Of a stretch of 64,000 nt of DNA, positions 1 to 9,188 are shown piece after piece (the first letter of the stretch is position 1; every line of letters starts with the position of its first letter). This DNA is from Paenibacillus sp. FSL H7-0357. Lineage in GTDB: Bacteria; Bacillota; Bacilli; Paenibacillales; Paenibacillaceae. The notes beneath the pieces were generated by a model. That model was not told where the DNA came from, made no database searches, and was given only the letters and a program-made list of their open reading frames with translations. Made by a program: the position numbers and the translations under genes. The DNA is taken from NCBI RefSeq assembly GCF_000758525.1, contig NZ_CP009241.1, forward strand, positions 6,448,001-6,512,000. Direction: 5' to 3'.

Positions 1-57
1 ATAAAAAAGGCCCCCAATATAAAGATACAATTAAGATAAACAATCAGATTGCATTTC

Positions 58-97
58 TGTCAACTAAGTTGACAATATTTCCGCCCACTGATACTAT
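58..97 (+). promoter_or_regulatory. Promoter with overlapping palindromic operator upstream of the DUF2798 gene
   Basis: A -35 box TTGACA (69-74) and a -10 box TACTAT (92-97) are separated by 17 bp. The -35 box is the right arm of a perfect inverted repeat, TGTCAAC-TAA-GTTGACA (58-74). A repressor bound there would block RNA polymerase. The spacing and match to the sigma-A consensus are seen directly; repressor control (MarR or TetR type) is inferred, and any regulator gene would lie left of the window. Confidence 0.6.
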
Positions 98-139
98 GAG
101 TGAAGTTTGAAAAACTTAAATGTTAAGGGAGTTAGAGCA

Positions 140-613
140 ATGGGCAGAAACAAGAAAGAAGCTTTAGTATTCACCTGTATGATGTGCGTGTTGATGGTCG
201 TAGGAATGAGCTTTTACAACGTGATGTTAAACACTGGCTTAACCCATACCTTATTCCGTGATGTTGCGATCGGTCTACTTCCTGCACTCGTCGTCGCCTT
301 ATTCTGTGATGTTGTCATCGTCAGTAAAGCGGCCAAAGGTCTGGCCTTTAGATTGGTTAAACCGGCCGATCCTATGATTAAAAAGGTGCTGTTCATTTCC
401 TTCTTCATGGTCTGCGGTATGGTGCTCTGCATGTCCCTATATGGCACACTAGCACACTACGGATTCGGAGACAACTTCCTCCGTCACTATCTGTCCACTG
501 CCGGACTGAACATCATTTGCGCCCTGCCGCTACAGCTGATTGTTGTAGGGCCGCTAACCCGTTTCCTGTTCACCAGGATCTACCCGGTAAACAGTGCTGT
601 GCAAAGCGCATAG
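140..613 (+). CDS. DUF2798 family four-helix membrane protein
   Basis: A 157-residue integral membrane protein with about four hydrophobic helices (roughly residues 9-28, 38-62, 82-103 and 122-146) separated by short charged loops such as KAAKG and KPADPMIKK. Length and layout fit the DUF2798 family, whose members have no established function. The start is ATG at 140, preceded by AAGGGAG at 125-131. A TTG at 107 in the same frame would add 11 residues but has no ribosome binding site. The gene follows a strong promoter with a palindromic operator and is followed 74 bp later by a second small membrane protein. A possible operator suggests an inducible stress or efflux-linked role, but nothing in the sequence fixes a function. 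Confidence 0.75.
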   Translation: MGRNKKEALVFTCMMCVLMVVGMSFYNVMLNTGLTHTLFRDVAIGLLPALVVALFCDVVIVSKAAKGLAFRLVKPADPMIKKVLFISFFMVCGMVLCMSLYGTLAHYGFGDNFLRHYLSTAGLNIICALPLQLIVVGPLTRFLFTRIYPVNSAVQSA

Positions 614-687
614 GCTTTGCTTAATTGCCCGGCACCTTGGCTAATAATGGGTATATATTCAGAGCATTTCAAGAAAGGATATCCGTC

Positions 688-831
688 ATGCTTAACAAAA
701 AGGACGGTGTCTCTCTTGTTATTCTAGTCGTGGTGCTTGTGCTCATCCTTTTCCTTCAGGCCATGATTACCTATGCCGAATCCCTCCTTCTGCGCAAGGA
801 GATAAAGGGCGAAAACGGCAAGCAAATTTAA
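688..831 (+). CDS. Small single-pass membrane protein
   Basis: A 47-residue protein with one long hydrophobic segment (about residues 9-27, rich in Val, Leu and Ile) followed by a charged tail rich in Lys and Glu. The ATG at 688 has AAAGGA 8 bp upstream. An in-frame upstream start at 625 has no ribosome binding site and would cover the intergenic region. I do not recognise the family. It probably shares a transcript with the DUF2798 gene, since no terminator is seen between them. The predicted orientation is an N-terminal membrane anchor with a short cytoplasmic tail. Confidence 0.5.
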   Translation: MLNKKDGVSLVILVVVLVLILFLQAMITYAESLLLRKEIKGENGKQI

Positions 832-851
832 ATTCTCTATCCTTGCTTTCC

Positions 852-898
852 AGCAATAAAAACAGTCCCGATGCCTTTGATCTGCATCGGGACTGTTT
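852..898 (-). terminator. Rho-independent terminator of the secreted GH32 gene
   Basis: A perfect 15-bp stem, AAACAGTCCCGATGC (860-874) with GCATCGGGACTGTTT (884-898), encloses a 9-nt loop. On the minus strand the stem is followed by a TTTTT tract, so it ends the transcript of the large GH32 gene. It may also stop weak rightward transcription from the small membrane protein gene. Confidence 0.85.
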
Positions 899-937
899 AA
901 CGCATTACAAGTAATGTCTACTGCGCTGAATATACAT

Positions 938-3900
938 TCAAAACTCAATAAGCCATTGTTGACGGGCTTCACCGGTTTGAGGAGCCTCTAACGTCAGCTT
1001 CGAGCCATCCTCAGAGACAGCCAGCGCCAACTGATTATGGACAGAGAGGATGGCAGCTGAACCATCCCCATTCTTATGGATGATCCAGCGCTGATTATTG
1101 TAACCCAGATAAGCATAAAGCTGAATTGAATTGTGTTCTGTGTTCAGATCAAGGGCTTGACCCGAGGCCGTACGGATCGAGTAGGAATCAGCGTCATCTC
1201 CCGTCGGCACGAATACCCACTTCTGATCAGATATCTCATTTGCATCCCGGACCGTTACGGCTTCACCCTTCACCGGATTTGCTGTATAAATGGATTTCCG
1301 GAACGTTTCGTTCACCAGGCTTGATGTTATCAAGTTCTCCGCTGCTACCCCGTTCACATTAACATTCTGGTAGGAGACAGATCCGCCGAAGACATGAAGT
1401 CCAAAATGGCCTGCTGCAAAGGTTCCGTCCTTCAGATCTATTATTTTCTGCCCGCCCAGATACACCACAATATGAGGTCCGTCCGCTTGTATCTTTAAAC
1501 TATACGTCCGGTCCGGCAGAATGAAGGCTGGAACCTTCGCCAGAACCTGCCGTTCTTCAAAACGTCCATCGATTTTGTAGAACAGACGGATTGCCTTCAT
1601 ATTAGGATCCAGATTCAAGTAATAGCCGCTGCGTCCGTCCGGACTTGCACGGAACAGAAGGGAGCCTGCACCTCCCGACTTGCCAAGTTTCATCTCGGCT
1701 TCATACGAGAAGTTTCCCGCCTTCTCCTCAGCAACATAATTTGCGTCGCTGGAGTGACTTCCGCGAATTCCATCCCCGCTAACTAGCCAAGAAGCCTTGG
1801 ACACATCTTGCGTCCAGCCGCTGAGGTTGGTATGAAATGTTCCGCCGAACACTTTCACATCAAAACTTGCGGATGCCTTTCCATTCGGTGTAGATACTGT
1901 AATGATAGACTCGCCCGCTTTTTTCGCCTCAAGGGTTACACGGGAATTGCCTGCCGCCTTTATGATTACGGCCTCTTCATTGCTGGACTTCCACTTCAGC
2001 GGCTGGGCGCCGTTGCCGGGTCCGTTTTCTACGATCACCTGCACTGTTTCGCTTTGCCCAACCCCCAGTTCACGGTCACTGGTATCCAGCACAATCCGGG
2101 TTGCCGAACCCGACTCAGGATTCCATACCGATCCAAGCTTATAGACTTTCAGAGAAACAACCTTCACATTGCCGCCCTTGCTATAGAAACTCATTGCCCT
2201 GCTGGCCGGGTCCGGAAAAATGACCTCGGAGAACACGGACTTCCCTCCATTTACAAAAACCTCAACCGAAGATTCATCCACCAGAATCCGCAGCTTGATT
2301 TGGCCGTTCTCTGTCGGCATTTTCGTTTCATGTCTCGCACTGAACAGGCTGGAGAAATCTGTTTCCCCGGAAAGAGAGCGGTCCACAAACATAGTGCTCC
2401 CGCCCGGCTTATAGCCTACAACTGTCTTCTGATCCGCTCCCTCACGTACATTGAAGCCGAACTCCGATACACTGCTGCCGGCGGGAATCTCCAGGGTAGC
2501 TTCAATTTCATAGGCACCTGAGGTCATGCCTTTCAGCAGATTAGGAGAAGAAGGACCGACCACCTTGTTAGCTGCGGAATAGAGTTCACTGCGCAGGGAT
2601 TCCAGCTCCTTCACCGGACTCTGGGCCAGACGAATTCCGTCTTGGGTGTTGATTAGGGTAACTTCTCTCGGGATCGTCAGCTCTCCCTTCCAGTTAGATG
2701 TGGGAAAGGCGAAGGGGTAATCCCAGTTGGACATCCAAGCCAGCATGACTCTGCGGCCGTCTTGCATATCCGAGAAAGACATGGATGCATAAAACTCCTT
2801 GCCGGCGTCTGTCCTCAATACGGTTCCAGCCGGGTTGTCGTTCACGAATTTACCTTCCTTAGTCAGGCTCCCTACAAAATATTCCGCATCTGAACCCCCT
2901 GTTGCCGGGTTCGCTCCTGTACTAATCATTAGAACCCATTTCTTCTCTGTCGTTCCCTGTACAGTAAGCGGAAACAAGTCGGGGCATTCCCACACCCCTC
3001 CACGGACATAATCCCCATAACCCCAATTATCGGTCAACGTCCAGTCGAGCAAATTAGTTGATGTGAAAAAGCGGATATGATCACCGCCCGATACCACCAT
3101 GACCCAGCGATTATTCTCCTCATCACGGATCACCTTGGGATCACGGAAGTCCCATCCCCCGGGTTCTTCTCCGTTCTTTCCGGGGTTCTCAATGACAATT
3201 GGAAGATCCTTGGCAGTTTCCCATGTCCGTCCCTGATCCTTGCTGTAGGCCAGACCTATACGCTGGTTGCCGTTAGAGGCATCCGGATTAAAGGAGGTGT
3301 AGTAGGCAAGGAGGCCTTTGCCGCCTGAATCCGAGAACATACCGGAGGCATTCTTCAAATCTGCCACAGCAGACCCGGACCAGACATGTCCGTACTCATT
3401 CCATGGAAGGGCAATCGGCAGGCGTTTCCAGTTCAGCATATCTTTGCTGACGGCATGAGCCCATGTGCCTCCATCCTGATGAAAGAGATGATATTCCCCT
3501 TCGAAATAGACAAGCCCGTTCGGATCACTAACGGCCCCGCGGATCGGCGTATAATGATACTGGGGCCGGTATTTTTCATTATTGTAACTGCCAGCGTCCG
3601 TAACATAGGTGTCCTGAAAGTAAGCGGTTCCATGATTTACGACAAGTCCGGCGTATCCGGTAGCGTAAGAACTGTCGTTAACATCTATTGCTGCCGGAGT
3701 ATACCCGTCCACGAAAATCTGAATCCGGTTCCCCTTCGCATGCACTTCCAGCGCATGTTTTGCCCCCGCTGGACTCGGATAAGTCCGCTTGGAACTGGCA
3801 ATTACTGTGCCGTTTGCTTTTGTTAAAGTGACATGTACCTGATTCCCTTCTTTCCCAAGAGAGGCTTCATATCCCTTCGCACCGTCAGAAGAGGAACGGA

Positions 3901-4741
3901 AGGCCAGGCCTGCAACAGCAGCGGAACGAAATGAGATCACTCCTTCATACACCAGATCAGCAGCTTGCCTGCTATAGATCTGCAGCGCCTTGCTCTGATT
4001 TACAGAGATCCCTTTTTTACCGCTGATATCCGGCTGCCACTGTCCCTGACTTGCCAGCACCGTATCCAGATTCCCCTTCAGATCACTTACGTTAATGTTT
4101 TGGAACAAGGCCGCTCCACCCGAGACCTGGAGTCCAAGCCGTCCGGAGAGATGTGCATTGTCCTGGATATCAATCACAGGCTTGTATTGATTCCCCCAAT
4201 ACACTTTCAGTAGGGCCCCTTCCGCTTTCACTTTAAGATGGTAGATTTCACCTTGTACCAGGGAAACCTTACGTTCCTCATGCAATTTGCCTTCTCCGCT
4301 GCTTCCGTCTTTTAAGCGGATAAGTCCGGCATCCGGTACGATTTGCAGCATGTATGAACGCTGACCCTCCCCGCTGGAACGGAAAAGCAGCGCAGCCTCC
4401 GGCTGCCGGTCCTTGATCATGACATCAGCCTCATATATAAAATCATCTGCTGACGTTTCGGAAATCGCCAGCACTTTTTCTTCAGGATCGGATGTCAGCA
4501 GAAGCCCTTCTGATGTATCCTCCAGCTTGCCTTTCCCGGCTGTTCGCCATCCCGTCAAGTTTGTAGCTGTTTTGGTAACGGTTTCAGAAATAGAAAGCCC
4601 CTCCTTTATCAGTCTGCCGGACTTCTGCTCTGCCGGTGCGGCCCAGACTGTATCCTCATTAACGGCAACAATCCCTGTTGAAGTTATCATGACTCCCGCA
4701 GCCAACAGAATGGTTAGTGTAAATTTTGATTTCCGGTTCAT
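938..4741 (-). CDS. Secreted multidomain GH32 fructan-active enzyme (levanase, inulinase or cycloinulooligosaccharide fructanotransferase type)
   Basis: A 1267-residue extracellular enzyme acting on beta-fructans. An N-terminal signal peptide (about residues 1-35, ending near VWAA) is followed by two LamG/DUF1080-like beta-sandwich modules (about 60-220 and 225-385). The GH32 five-blade catalytic domain spans about 390-690, with its beta-sandwich at 690-875. After it come a Big_2-like immunoglobulin fold (about 885-965), a third LamG-like module (about 970-1130) and a ricin-type QxW lectin domain (about 1140-1267). The three GH32 acidic motifs are present: SDPNG (nucleophile D406), FRDP (533-535) and WECPD (acid/base E585). 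The first motif is degenerate: the usual WMNDPNG reads AVSDPNG. The length and added binding modules resemble cycloinulooligosaccharide fructanotransferases as much as plain levanases, so the product (free fructose or transfer product) is open. It closes the fructan locus, 98 bp after the kinase region. Confidence 0.88.
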   Translation of the reverse strand: MNRKSKFTLTILLAAGVMITSTGIVAVNEDTVWAAPAEQKSGRLIKEGLSISETVTKTATNLTGWRTAGKGKLEDTSEGLLLTSDPEEKVLAISETSADDFIYEADVMIKDRQPEAALLFRSSGEGQRSYMLQIVPDAGLIRLKDGSSGEGKLHEERKVSLVQGEIYHLKVKAEGALLKVYWGNQYKPVIDIQDNAHLSGRLGLQVSGGAALFQNINVSDLKGNLDTVLASQGQWQPDISGKKGISVNQSKALQIYSRQAADLVYEGVISFRSAAVAGLAFRSSSDGAKGYEASLGKEGNQVHVTLTKANGTVIASSKRTYPSPAGAKHALEVHAKGNRIQIFVDGYTPAAIDVNDSSYATGYAGLVVNHGTAYFQDTYVTDAGSYNNEKYRPQYHYTPIRGAVSDPNGLVYFEGEYHLFHQDGGTWAHAVSKDMLNWKRLPIALPWNEYGHVWSGSAVADLKNASGMFSDSGGKGLLAYYTSFNPDASNGNQRIGLAYSKDQGRTWETAKDLPIVIENPGKNGEEPGGWDFRDPKVIRDEENNRWVMVVSGGDHIRFFTSTNLLDWTLTDNWGYGDYVRGGVWECPDLFPLTVQGTTEKKWVLMISTGANPATGGSDAEYFVGSLTKEGKFVNDNPAGTVLRTDAGKEFYASMSFSDMQDGRRVMLAWMSNWDYPFAFPTSNWKGELTIPREVTLINTQDGIRLAQSPVKELESLRSELYSAANKVVGPSSPNLLKGMTSGAYEIEATLEIPAGSSVSEFGFNVREGADQKTVVGYKPGGSTMFVDRSLSGETDFSSLFSARHETKMPTENGQIKLRILVDESSVEVFVNGGKSVFSEVIFPDPASRAMSFYSKGGNVKVVSLKVYKLGSVWNPESGSATRIVLDTSDRELGVGQSETVQVIVENGPGNGAQPLKWKSSNEEAVIIKAAGNSRVTLEAKKAGESIITVSTPNGKASASFDVKVFGGTFHTNLSGWTQDVSKASWLVSGDGIRGSHSSDANYVAEEKAGNFSYEAEMKLGKSGGAGSLLFRASPDGRSGYYLNLDPNMKAIRLFYKIDGRFEERQVLAKVPAFILPDRTYSLKIQADGPHIVVYLGGQKIIDLKDGTFAAGHFGLHVFGGSVSYQNVNVNGVAAENLITSSLVNETFRKSIYTANPVKGEAVTVRDANEISDQKWVFVPTGDDADSYSIRTASGQALDLNTEHNSIQLYAYLGYNNQRWIIHKNGDGSAAILSVHNQLALAVSEDGSKLTLEAPQTGEARQQWLIEF

Positions 4742-4773
4742 CCTTTACCCTCTCTTCCTGTAAATGATATGTC

Positions 4774-4830
4774 GCTCTTACTAAGAGCAAGGCCGGCCAA
4801 TTACGCATCATAACTGGCCGGCCTTATCTT
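4774..4830. terminator. Inverted-repeat terminator between the ROK kinase region and the secreted GH32 gene
   Basis: An 11-bp perfect stem, AAGGCCGGCCA (4789-4799) with TGGCCGGCCTT (4815-4825), carries a 15-nt loop. A smaller hairpin (GCTCTT-act-AAGAGC, 4774-4788) sits beside it. T-rich flanks are modest on both strands. It probably attenuates leftward transcription from the kinase gene into the large GH32 gene, which begins at 4741. Confidence 0.6.
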
Positions 4831-4838
4831 TTGCTGTA

Positions 4839-5729
4839 TTATATAGAAGAAACTCGATTATTCCATGCTGTGAGTCCCAATGCCAGAGCCCCGCCTAACC
4901 CCGCCTGCTGGCCAAGGCCCGGAGAAACAATGTACTCCTCCATATGGTCCAGTATGGCACTTGAACTGACATATCCGTTCAGGTTCAGGAGCACAGCCTC
5001 CCGGATGAGCGGGTACAGCTGCGGCTGCTGCATAACCCCGCCGCCCAAAATTATTTTTTGCGGAGAGAGCAGTAGAATAGCATCCGTTATGGACTGGGCG
5101 ATGTAGAAGGCTTCCATCTTCCAGGCTCTATGATCCACCGGAAGCTCGTGGCCTTTCTTCCCCCATCTGGCTTCAATAGCAGGACCTGCCGCCATCCCTT
5201 CGAGGCAGTCCCCATGGTAAGGACAACTACCAACGAAATCATCTTCAGGATGGCGCCTCGTCAACAGATGCCCGCCCTCAGGATGTACAAGACCATGAAC
5301 TAATTGGCCTTCCGAATACACGCCGATACCAACGCCCGTGCCTACCGTAATGTACAAGCAGCTTGACAGGCCTTGAGCAGCCCCCCATTTTACCTCGCCA
5401 TATACAGCTGCATTCACGTCAGTGTCGAAGCCGAACGGGACCGGAAAGGCTTGCTTTAAAGTCCCGAGCAGATCGTAATTCCCCCACCCCGGCTTAGGTG
5501 TTGTCGTAACGTAACCGTAGGTCGGGCTGTCTTGGCGGATGTCAATTGGACCAAATGATCCAATCCCCATCGCTTCTACCCCTTTGTCTTGAAAATACTC
5601 TATGACTCTGGGCAAGGTCTGATCCGGATGTTCGGTCGGAAAGCTGATCCGATGTTCAAATCTCCCGTTTTCATCCCCGATCCCGCATACGAATTTCGTC
5701 CCGCCTGCTTCAATCGCTCCTATACGCAT
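4839..5729 (-). CDS. ROK-family fructokinase
   Basis: A 296-residue cytoplasmic sugar kinase, expected to phosphorylate fructose released by the GH32 enzymes to fructose-6-phosphate. The ATP-binding motif EAGGTK (residues 7-12) has Glu in place of Asp, as is usual in ROK fructokinases. DTDVNAA (102-108) supplies the catalytic Asp104. The ROK zinc site is visible as H154, C169, H172 and C175. The start ATG at 5729 is preceded by GGGAGGG and lies 18 bp after the stop of the intracellular GH32 gene, so the two are one operon. A glucokinase or mannokinase role is possible for ROK proteins in general, but the neighbourhood and the Glu-Ala-Gly-Gly motif favour fructose. Confidence 0.88.
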   Translation of the reverse strand: MRIGAIEAGGTKFVCGIGDENGRFEHRISFPTEHPDQTLPRVIEYFQDKGVEAMGIGSFGPIDIRQDSPTYGYVTTTPKPGWGNYDLLGTLKQAFPVPFGFDTDVNAAVYGEVKWGAAQGLSSCLYITVGTGVGIGVYSEGQLVHGLVHPEGGHLLTRRHPEDDFVGSCPYHGDCLEGMAAGPAIEARWGKKGHELPVDHRAWKMEAFYIAQSITDAILLLSPQKIILGGGVMQQPQLYPLIREAVLLNLNGYVSSSAILDHMEEYIVSPGLGQQAGLGGALALGLTAWNNRVSSI

Positions 5730-5747
5730 GTCACTTAACCCTCCCGG

Positions 5748-7232
5748 TTACTGGTTGCTGCCGTTTGCGGTAGATGAAGCCAGATTGTAGATATCCAGCG
5801 AAAGGAACAAGTCCTCTTCATTGTCGGCAAACGCAGCAAGACCGGTAGATTCGGATTCAGGGAAAATGAGATCTGTAATGACTGCCTGGCCTCCACCACA
5901 GAACGCTTCAACGGAGGAACGGTCCACATAAATATGCAGATCATAGGCTGTACCCGGTGCCGCAAGCTTCGCTGAGTGGCGTCCCGGGAACAACTTGTGG
6001 AAATCATGCTTCCCGGAGGCTGTCCGGTCTACATACAATTCTTCCGTCTGCGCATCAATCCCGACCATGGTTTGCTGCTGTGCACCTGCCTTTACTTTAA
6101 AGCCGGCAGATGTCCCATGAGCAACCTCCGCCTCAATAACGTAAGCCTCAAGATGAAGCTTGGCACAGGCTGCATTAATTTCTTGAACAGAGACATTTTT
6201 CAGGGAAAGGACCGGGGTACGTGCGGCTTCCAGTTCTTTTGCAGGCTTCTGAATGAGCGTAGTTTGCCCGTTCCTTAACTCCAGATAAAGCTCCCGGGGA
6301 ATCGTCATTGCTCCGCGGAACCCTTCCGCCGGCGTCTGACCGGCATACATCCAGTTGCTCATCCAGCCGATAAACAGCCGTCTTCCGTCTTCCTCGGGCA
6401 GATCGGACCAGCTCACACCGGCATAATTATCTCTGCCGTGATCCAGCCAGCGGATGCTCCGGGACTCTTCGTCAGGAGTAAATACCGCTCCGTCAAAGTC
6501 ACCCGTGAAATATTGCGTTCTTGAGCCTTCCTCAAAGGCGGGATCTGCACCAATACTGACGAGCATTACCCATTTGGTATCCGATTTGGTTCCGTCAACA
6601 GCCAGCTGGAACAAATCCGGGCACTCCCACACACCGTCATGCGATCCGATGCCCTCGCCGAATTCGCTGGCAAAGGTCCAGTTGATCAGATCAGGGGAAT
6701 GATACAGACCTACCGTTTGACCACAGGCTACGATCATCACCCATCTACTCTTCTCTTTGTTCCAGAACACCTTGGGATCACGGAAATCAATGAAGGTATC
6801 ATGTTCAAGCACCGGATTCCCTTCGTATTTGGTCCAGGTTCTGCCTTTGTCCTTGCTATAGGCCAGACTTTGACGCTGAACGGCAGGTTGTCCTTCCGGC
6901 ATGTCTAAGTGATGGGTAAAAATGGCCACCAGCCCTGGCTGATCCTCAAAAAATCCTGTCGTGTTATTCCAGTCGACAACGGCGCTTCCCGAGAAAATCA
7001 TCCCCAGTTCATCCGGCACCAGTGCGATCGGCAGCTCTTCCCAGGTCACCAGATCCTTACTGACCGCATGGCCCCAATGCATGTCCCCCATGGTCATTCC
7101 GCCGGGATGATGCTGAAAGAACAAATGATATTCTCCCTCGAAATATACCAAGCCGTTTGGATCGTTCATCCACTTTTCTTTGGGTGAAAAATGATAGGCA
7201 CCCCGGTAGTTTTGTTTTGTAATAGCTGACAT
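5748..7232 (-). CDS. Intracellular GH32 beta-fructosidase (sucrose / sucrose-6-phosphate hydrolase type)
   Basis: A 494-residue GH32 enzyme without a signal peptide, so cytoplasmic. It should hydrolyse imported sucrose or short fructo-oligosaccharides to fructose plus glucose or shorter oligosaccharides. All family motifs are intact: WMNDPNG (21-27, nucleophile D24), FRDP (150-153) and WECPD (202-206, acid/base E203). The five-blade propeller covers about residues 10-330 and the C-terminal beta-sandwich about 350-490. It is co-directional with an ABC importer upstream and a fructokinase 18 bp downstream. The importer is not a PTS, so the substrate probably arrives unphosphorylated. That argues for sucrose or fructo-oligosaccharide over sucrose-6-phosphate. 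Confidence 0.9.
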   Translation of the reverse strand: MSAITKQNYRGAYHFSPKEKWMNDPNGLVYFEGEYHLFFQHHPGGMTMGDMHWGHAVSKDLVTWEELPIALVPDELGMIFSGSAVVDWNNTTGFFEDQPGLVAIFTHHLDMPEGQPAVQRQSLAYSKDKGRTWTKYEGNPVLEHDTFIDFRDPKVFWNKEKSRWVMIVACGQTVGLYHSPDLINWTFASEFGEGIGSHDGVWECPDLFQLAVDGTKSDTKWVMLVSIGADPAFEEGSRTQYFTGDFDGAVFTPDEESRSIRWLDHGRDNYAGVSWSDLPEEDGRRLFIGWMSNWMYAGQTPAEGFRGAMTIPRELYLELRNGQTTLIQKPAKELEAARTPVLSLKNVSVQEINAACAKLHLEAYVIEAEVAHGTSAGFKVKAGAQQQTMVGIDAQTEELYVDRTASGKHDFHKLFPGRHSAKLAAPGTAYDLHIYVDRSSVEAFCGGGQAVITDLIFPESESTGLAAFADNEEDLFLSLDIYNLASSTANGSNQ

Positions 7233-7249
7233 TATGATTTCTCCTTTGC

Positions 7250-7507
7250 TCCTATATAGCTTGAACTGAAAAGTTTAGAGTAAAGGTTCAGTCGCAACTA
7301 CGGAGAATATTTGGACTTCCGGCCGCTGTTGTCTTCGGATTTCTTGATTATGACCGCTGTCCGCGGTTGAAATCCGAAGACTGCTTATGCTTTCGAAGCG
7401 CGCTTTCCTACGGAAAGCTTTCAGGCGGACGCTTACGCTCCTGCAGTTCCAAACTTCCCCTCCGCCGCTTTCGCCTCTAGGTGTACTTTAGTTCAGCTTA
7501 TATATAT
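7250..7507 (-). repeat. Structured dispersed repeat, copy A (MITE-like), inside the fructan operon
   Basis: About 255 bp lie between the binding-protein gene and the intracellular GH32 gene. The ends form an imperfect terminal inverted repeat: TATATAGCTTGAACT at 7253-7267 and AGTTCAGCTTATATA at the right end. The core is a perfect 12-bp stem, TCTTCGGATTTC (7332-7343) with GAAATCCGAAGA (7369-7380). It encloses a second hairpin ACCGC-loop-GCGGT (7353-7367). A second copy in opposite orientation is at 12584-12740. No transposase or ORF is present. It is probably a non-autonomous mobile element. In this position its RNA would be transcribed within the operon and could affect processing between the binding-protein and enzyme genes. 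Confidence 0.75.
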
Positions 7508-7519
7508 TTTTATATTTAT

Positions 7520-9130
7520 CTATTTTCCCGTCGCTCTGTCGTAGCCTGCCTGTTTAATTTCAAGCCACTCCTGCAGGCCAAGACGGTCCAGCTCCTTCAA
7601 ATAATCATTCCACTGTGCATCGACTTTTCCGTTCTGGTACCATTCTGTACGCATTCTGAGTACATAGGCGAACAAGTCGGTTTCAATCGTCGTCAGGCGG
7701 TCAAGCTCATCAATCGAATGAAATACGCTCGGCATTACATTCTCTGCTTTCATCTTTGGAGCCATGATATTCTTGATGATGTCCATACGCCCTTTGGCAT
7801 CATCCGGCATGGTCGTATATTTGCCATAGTAGGAATCAAGAATAGCCAGCGGTCCGCCGATACTTGTTTTCTCGCGAAGCTCCACAGGAGCAGCGCCTTC
7901 CAGCGGCAAATGCTTCAGCATTCCTTTTGCTTCATCAAATTCGAAGATGTTCTGCTGTGTGTCATCCCCGTAGGTTCCCCAGTTGTTCTGGACGGATTGA
8001 ACGGGATCATACAGCTGATCTACCCATTTCGCTGTCGTTTCCAGGTTTTTATTGGCGCTTGTCACAACCATCTTGCCGCGGCCTAGACCGAGACCGTTGG
8101 TTCTGGTTACGTTGACTTCACCATCAGGGCCTGCAAGCGGCGGCATTACTTCATAAGCATCGTTTGCTCCGGAGATATTGGCTTTATCCCAAGAGAAGTA
8201 GAGGCCGTACTTCTGATCTTTACCTTTCGCCAGGTAAGTGCTCCAGTCTTGGGTATAGGCTTCGATATCAATGAGTTTTTCTTTATAAAGGTCATTGATA
8301 AAAGACACCGCCTTTTTATAACCTTCTTCCTTAGCTGTAAATATCACTTTGCCTTCATTGCTTACGACCGCATGGTCGGGATTCTCGCCCAATCCGAATG
8401 AACCGAAGAGGAATGCCAGATCTTCCGCACCCGGCTTGTTGATAAAGGATAAGGGAATTTCGTCTGCCTGACCGTTGCCGTTCGGATCTTGGGTCTTGAA
8501 GGCAATCAACACCTTTTTCAATTCTTCCGTGGTTGTCGGCATGTCGAGGCCCAGCTTCTTAAGCCATTCCACGTTGATCCAAGGCATGCTGTCTACCGCC
8601 TGAATTCTTTCTTTTCCGTTCCCAAGCTCTTCAATCCAAGGGAATGCATAAATTTTACCGTCAGGCGCTGTAATCATACTCTTGTATTCAGGGGCTTCTT
8701 CCAGCACTTTTTTAAAATTGGGCATATTCTGCTCGATCAGATCGTTCAATGGAACGATAGCACCATCTTTAGCAAGCTTCAGCAGCTCATAATCACTGTA
8801 GTCGGCATTAAAAATAGCATCAGGGAGATCACCGCTTGCCACCGCCAGGTTTCTTTTTTCCACGAATACGTCTTTGGTAAAGTTTTTCCAGTTGATATGC
8901 ACATTCGTTTTTTCTTCCAGACGTTTATTAATCAGCTTTTCGTTCGGATCGGCCGGTGCCAGCGGGGAGCTTTGGGTAATGAAGTTCAAGGTGACTTTGC
9001 CGCTTGGATCCTGTTTTTCACCGGCAGCATTTCCTCCCCCGCCGCCGCATGCGGCAAGGAACATAAATGAAGCAAGTACAGACGCAGAAGCTGCTTTTGA
9101 CAACACTTTTGATCTTTTTGATCTTTTCAT
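7520..9130 (-). CDS. Extracellular sugar-binding lipoprotein of an ABC importer
   Basis: A 536-residue solute-binding lipoprotein anchored on the outer face of the membrane. It should deliver a sugar, here probably sucrose or fructo-oligosaccharides, to the two permeases upstream. The signal peptide ends in the lipobox LAAC with Cys28, followed by a glycine-rich linker. The remainder has the size and pattern of the large LipO/YtcQ-type binding proteins. The ATG at 9130 has GGAGGT 8 bp upstream; a 52-residue upstream extension lacks one and would overlap the permease gene. The operon encodes no ATPase, so energy presumably comes from a shared MsmX-type ATPase elsewhere. Confidence 0.9.
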   Translation of the reverse strand: MKRSKRSKVLSKAASASVLASFMFLAACGGGGGNAAGEKQDPSGKVTLNFITQSSPLAPADPNEKLINKRLEEKTNVHINWKNFTKDVFVEKRNLAVASGDLPDAIFNADYSDYELLKLAKDGAIVPLNDLIEQNMPNFKKVLEEAPEYKSMITAPDGKIYAFPWIEELGNGKERIQAVDSMPWINVEWLKKLGLDMPTTTEELKKVLIAFKTQDPNGNGQADEIPLSFINKPGAEDLAFLFGSFGLGENPDHAVVSNEGKVIFTAKEEGYKKAVSFINDLYKEKLIDIEAYTQDWSTYLAKGKDQKYGLYFSWDKANISGANDAYEVMPPLAGPDGEVNVTRTNGLGLGRGKMVVTSANKNLETTAKWVDQLYDPVQSVQNNWGTYGDDTQQNIFEFDEAKGMLKHLPLEGAAPVELREKTSIGGPLAILDSYYGKYTTMPDDAKGRMDIIKNIMAPKMKAENVMPSVFHSIDELDRLTTIETDLFAYVLRMRTEWYQNGKVDAQWNDYLKELDRLGLQEWLEIKQAGYDRATGK

Positions 9131-9188
9131 AGGATATGACCTCCAAAGTGAATAGGGATGAAAGAACTTATCTATGTGCAGCCGTTTC

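Noticed and set aside
1808..2521. 237-codon open frame opposite the secreted GH32 gene
   Set aside because: The opposite strand has all GH32 motifs; this frame lacks any.
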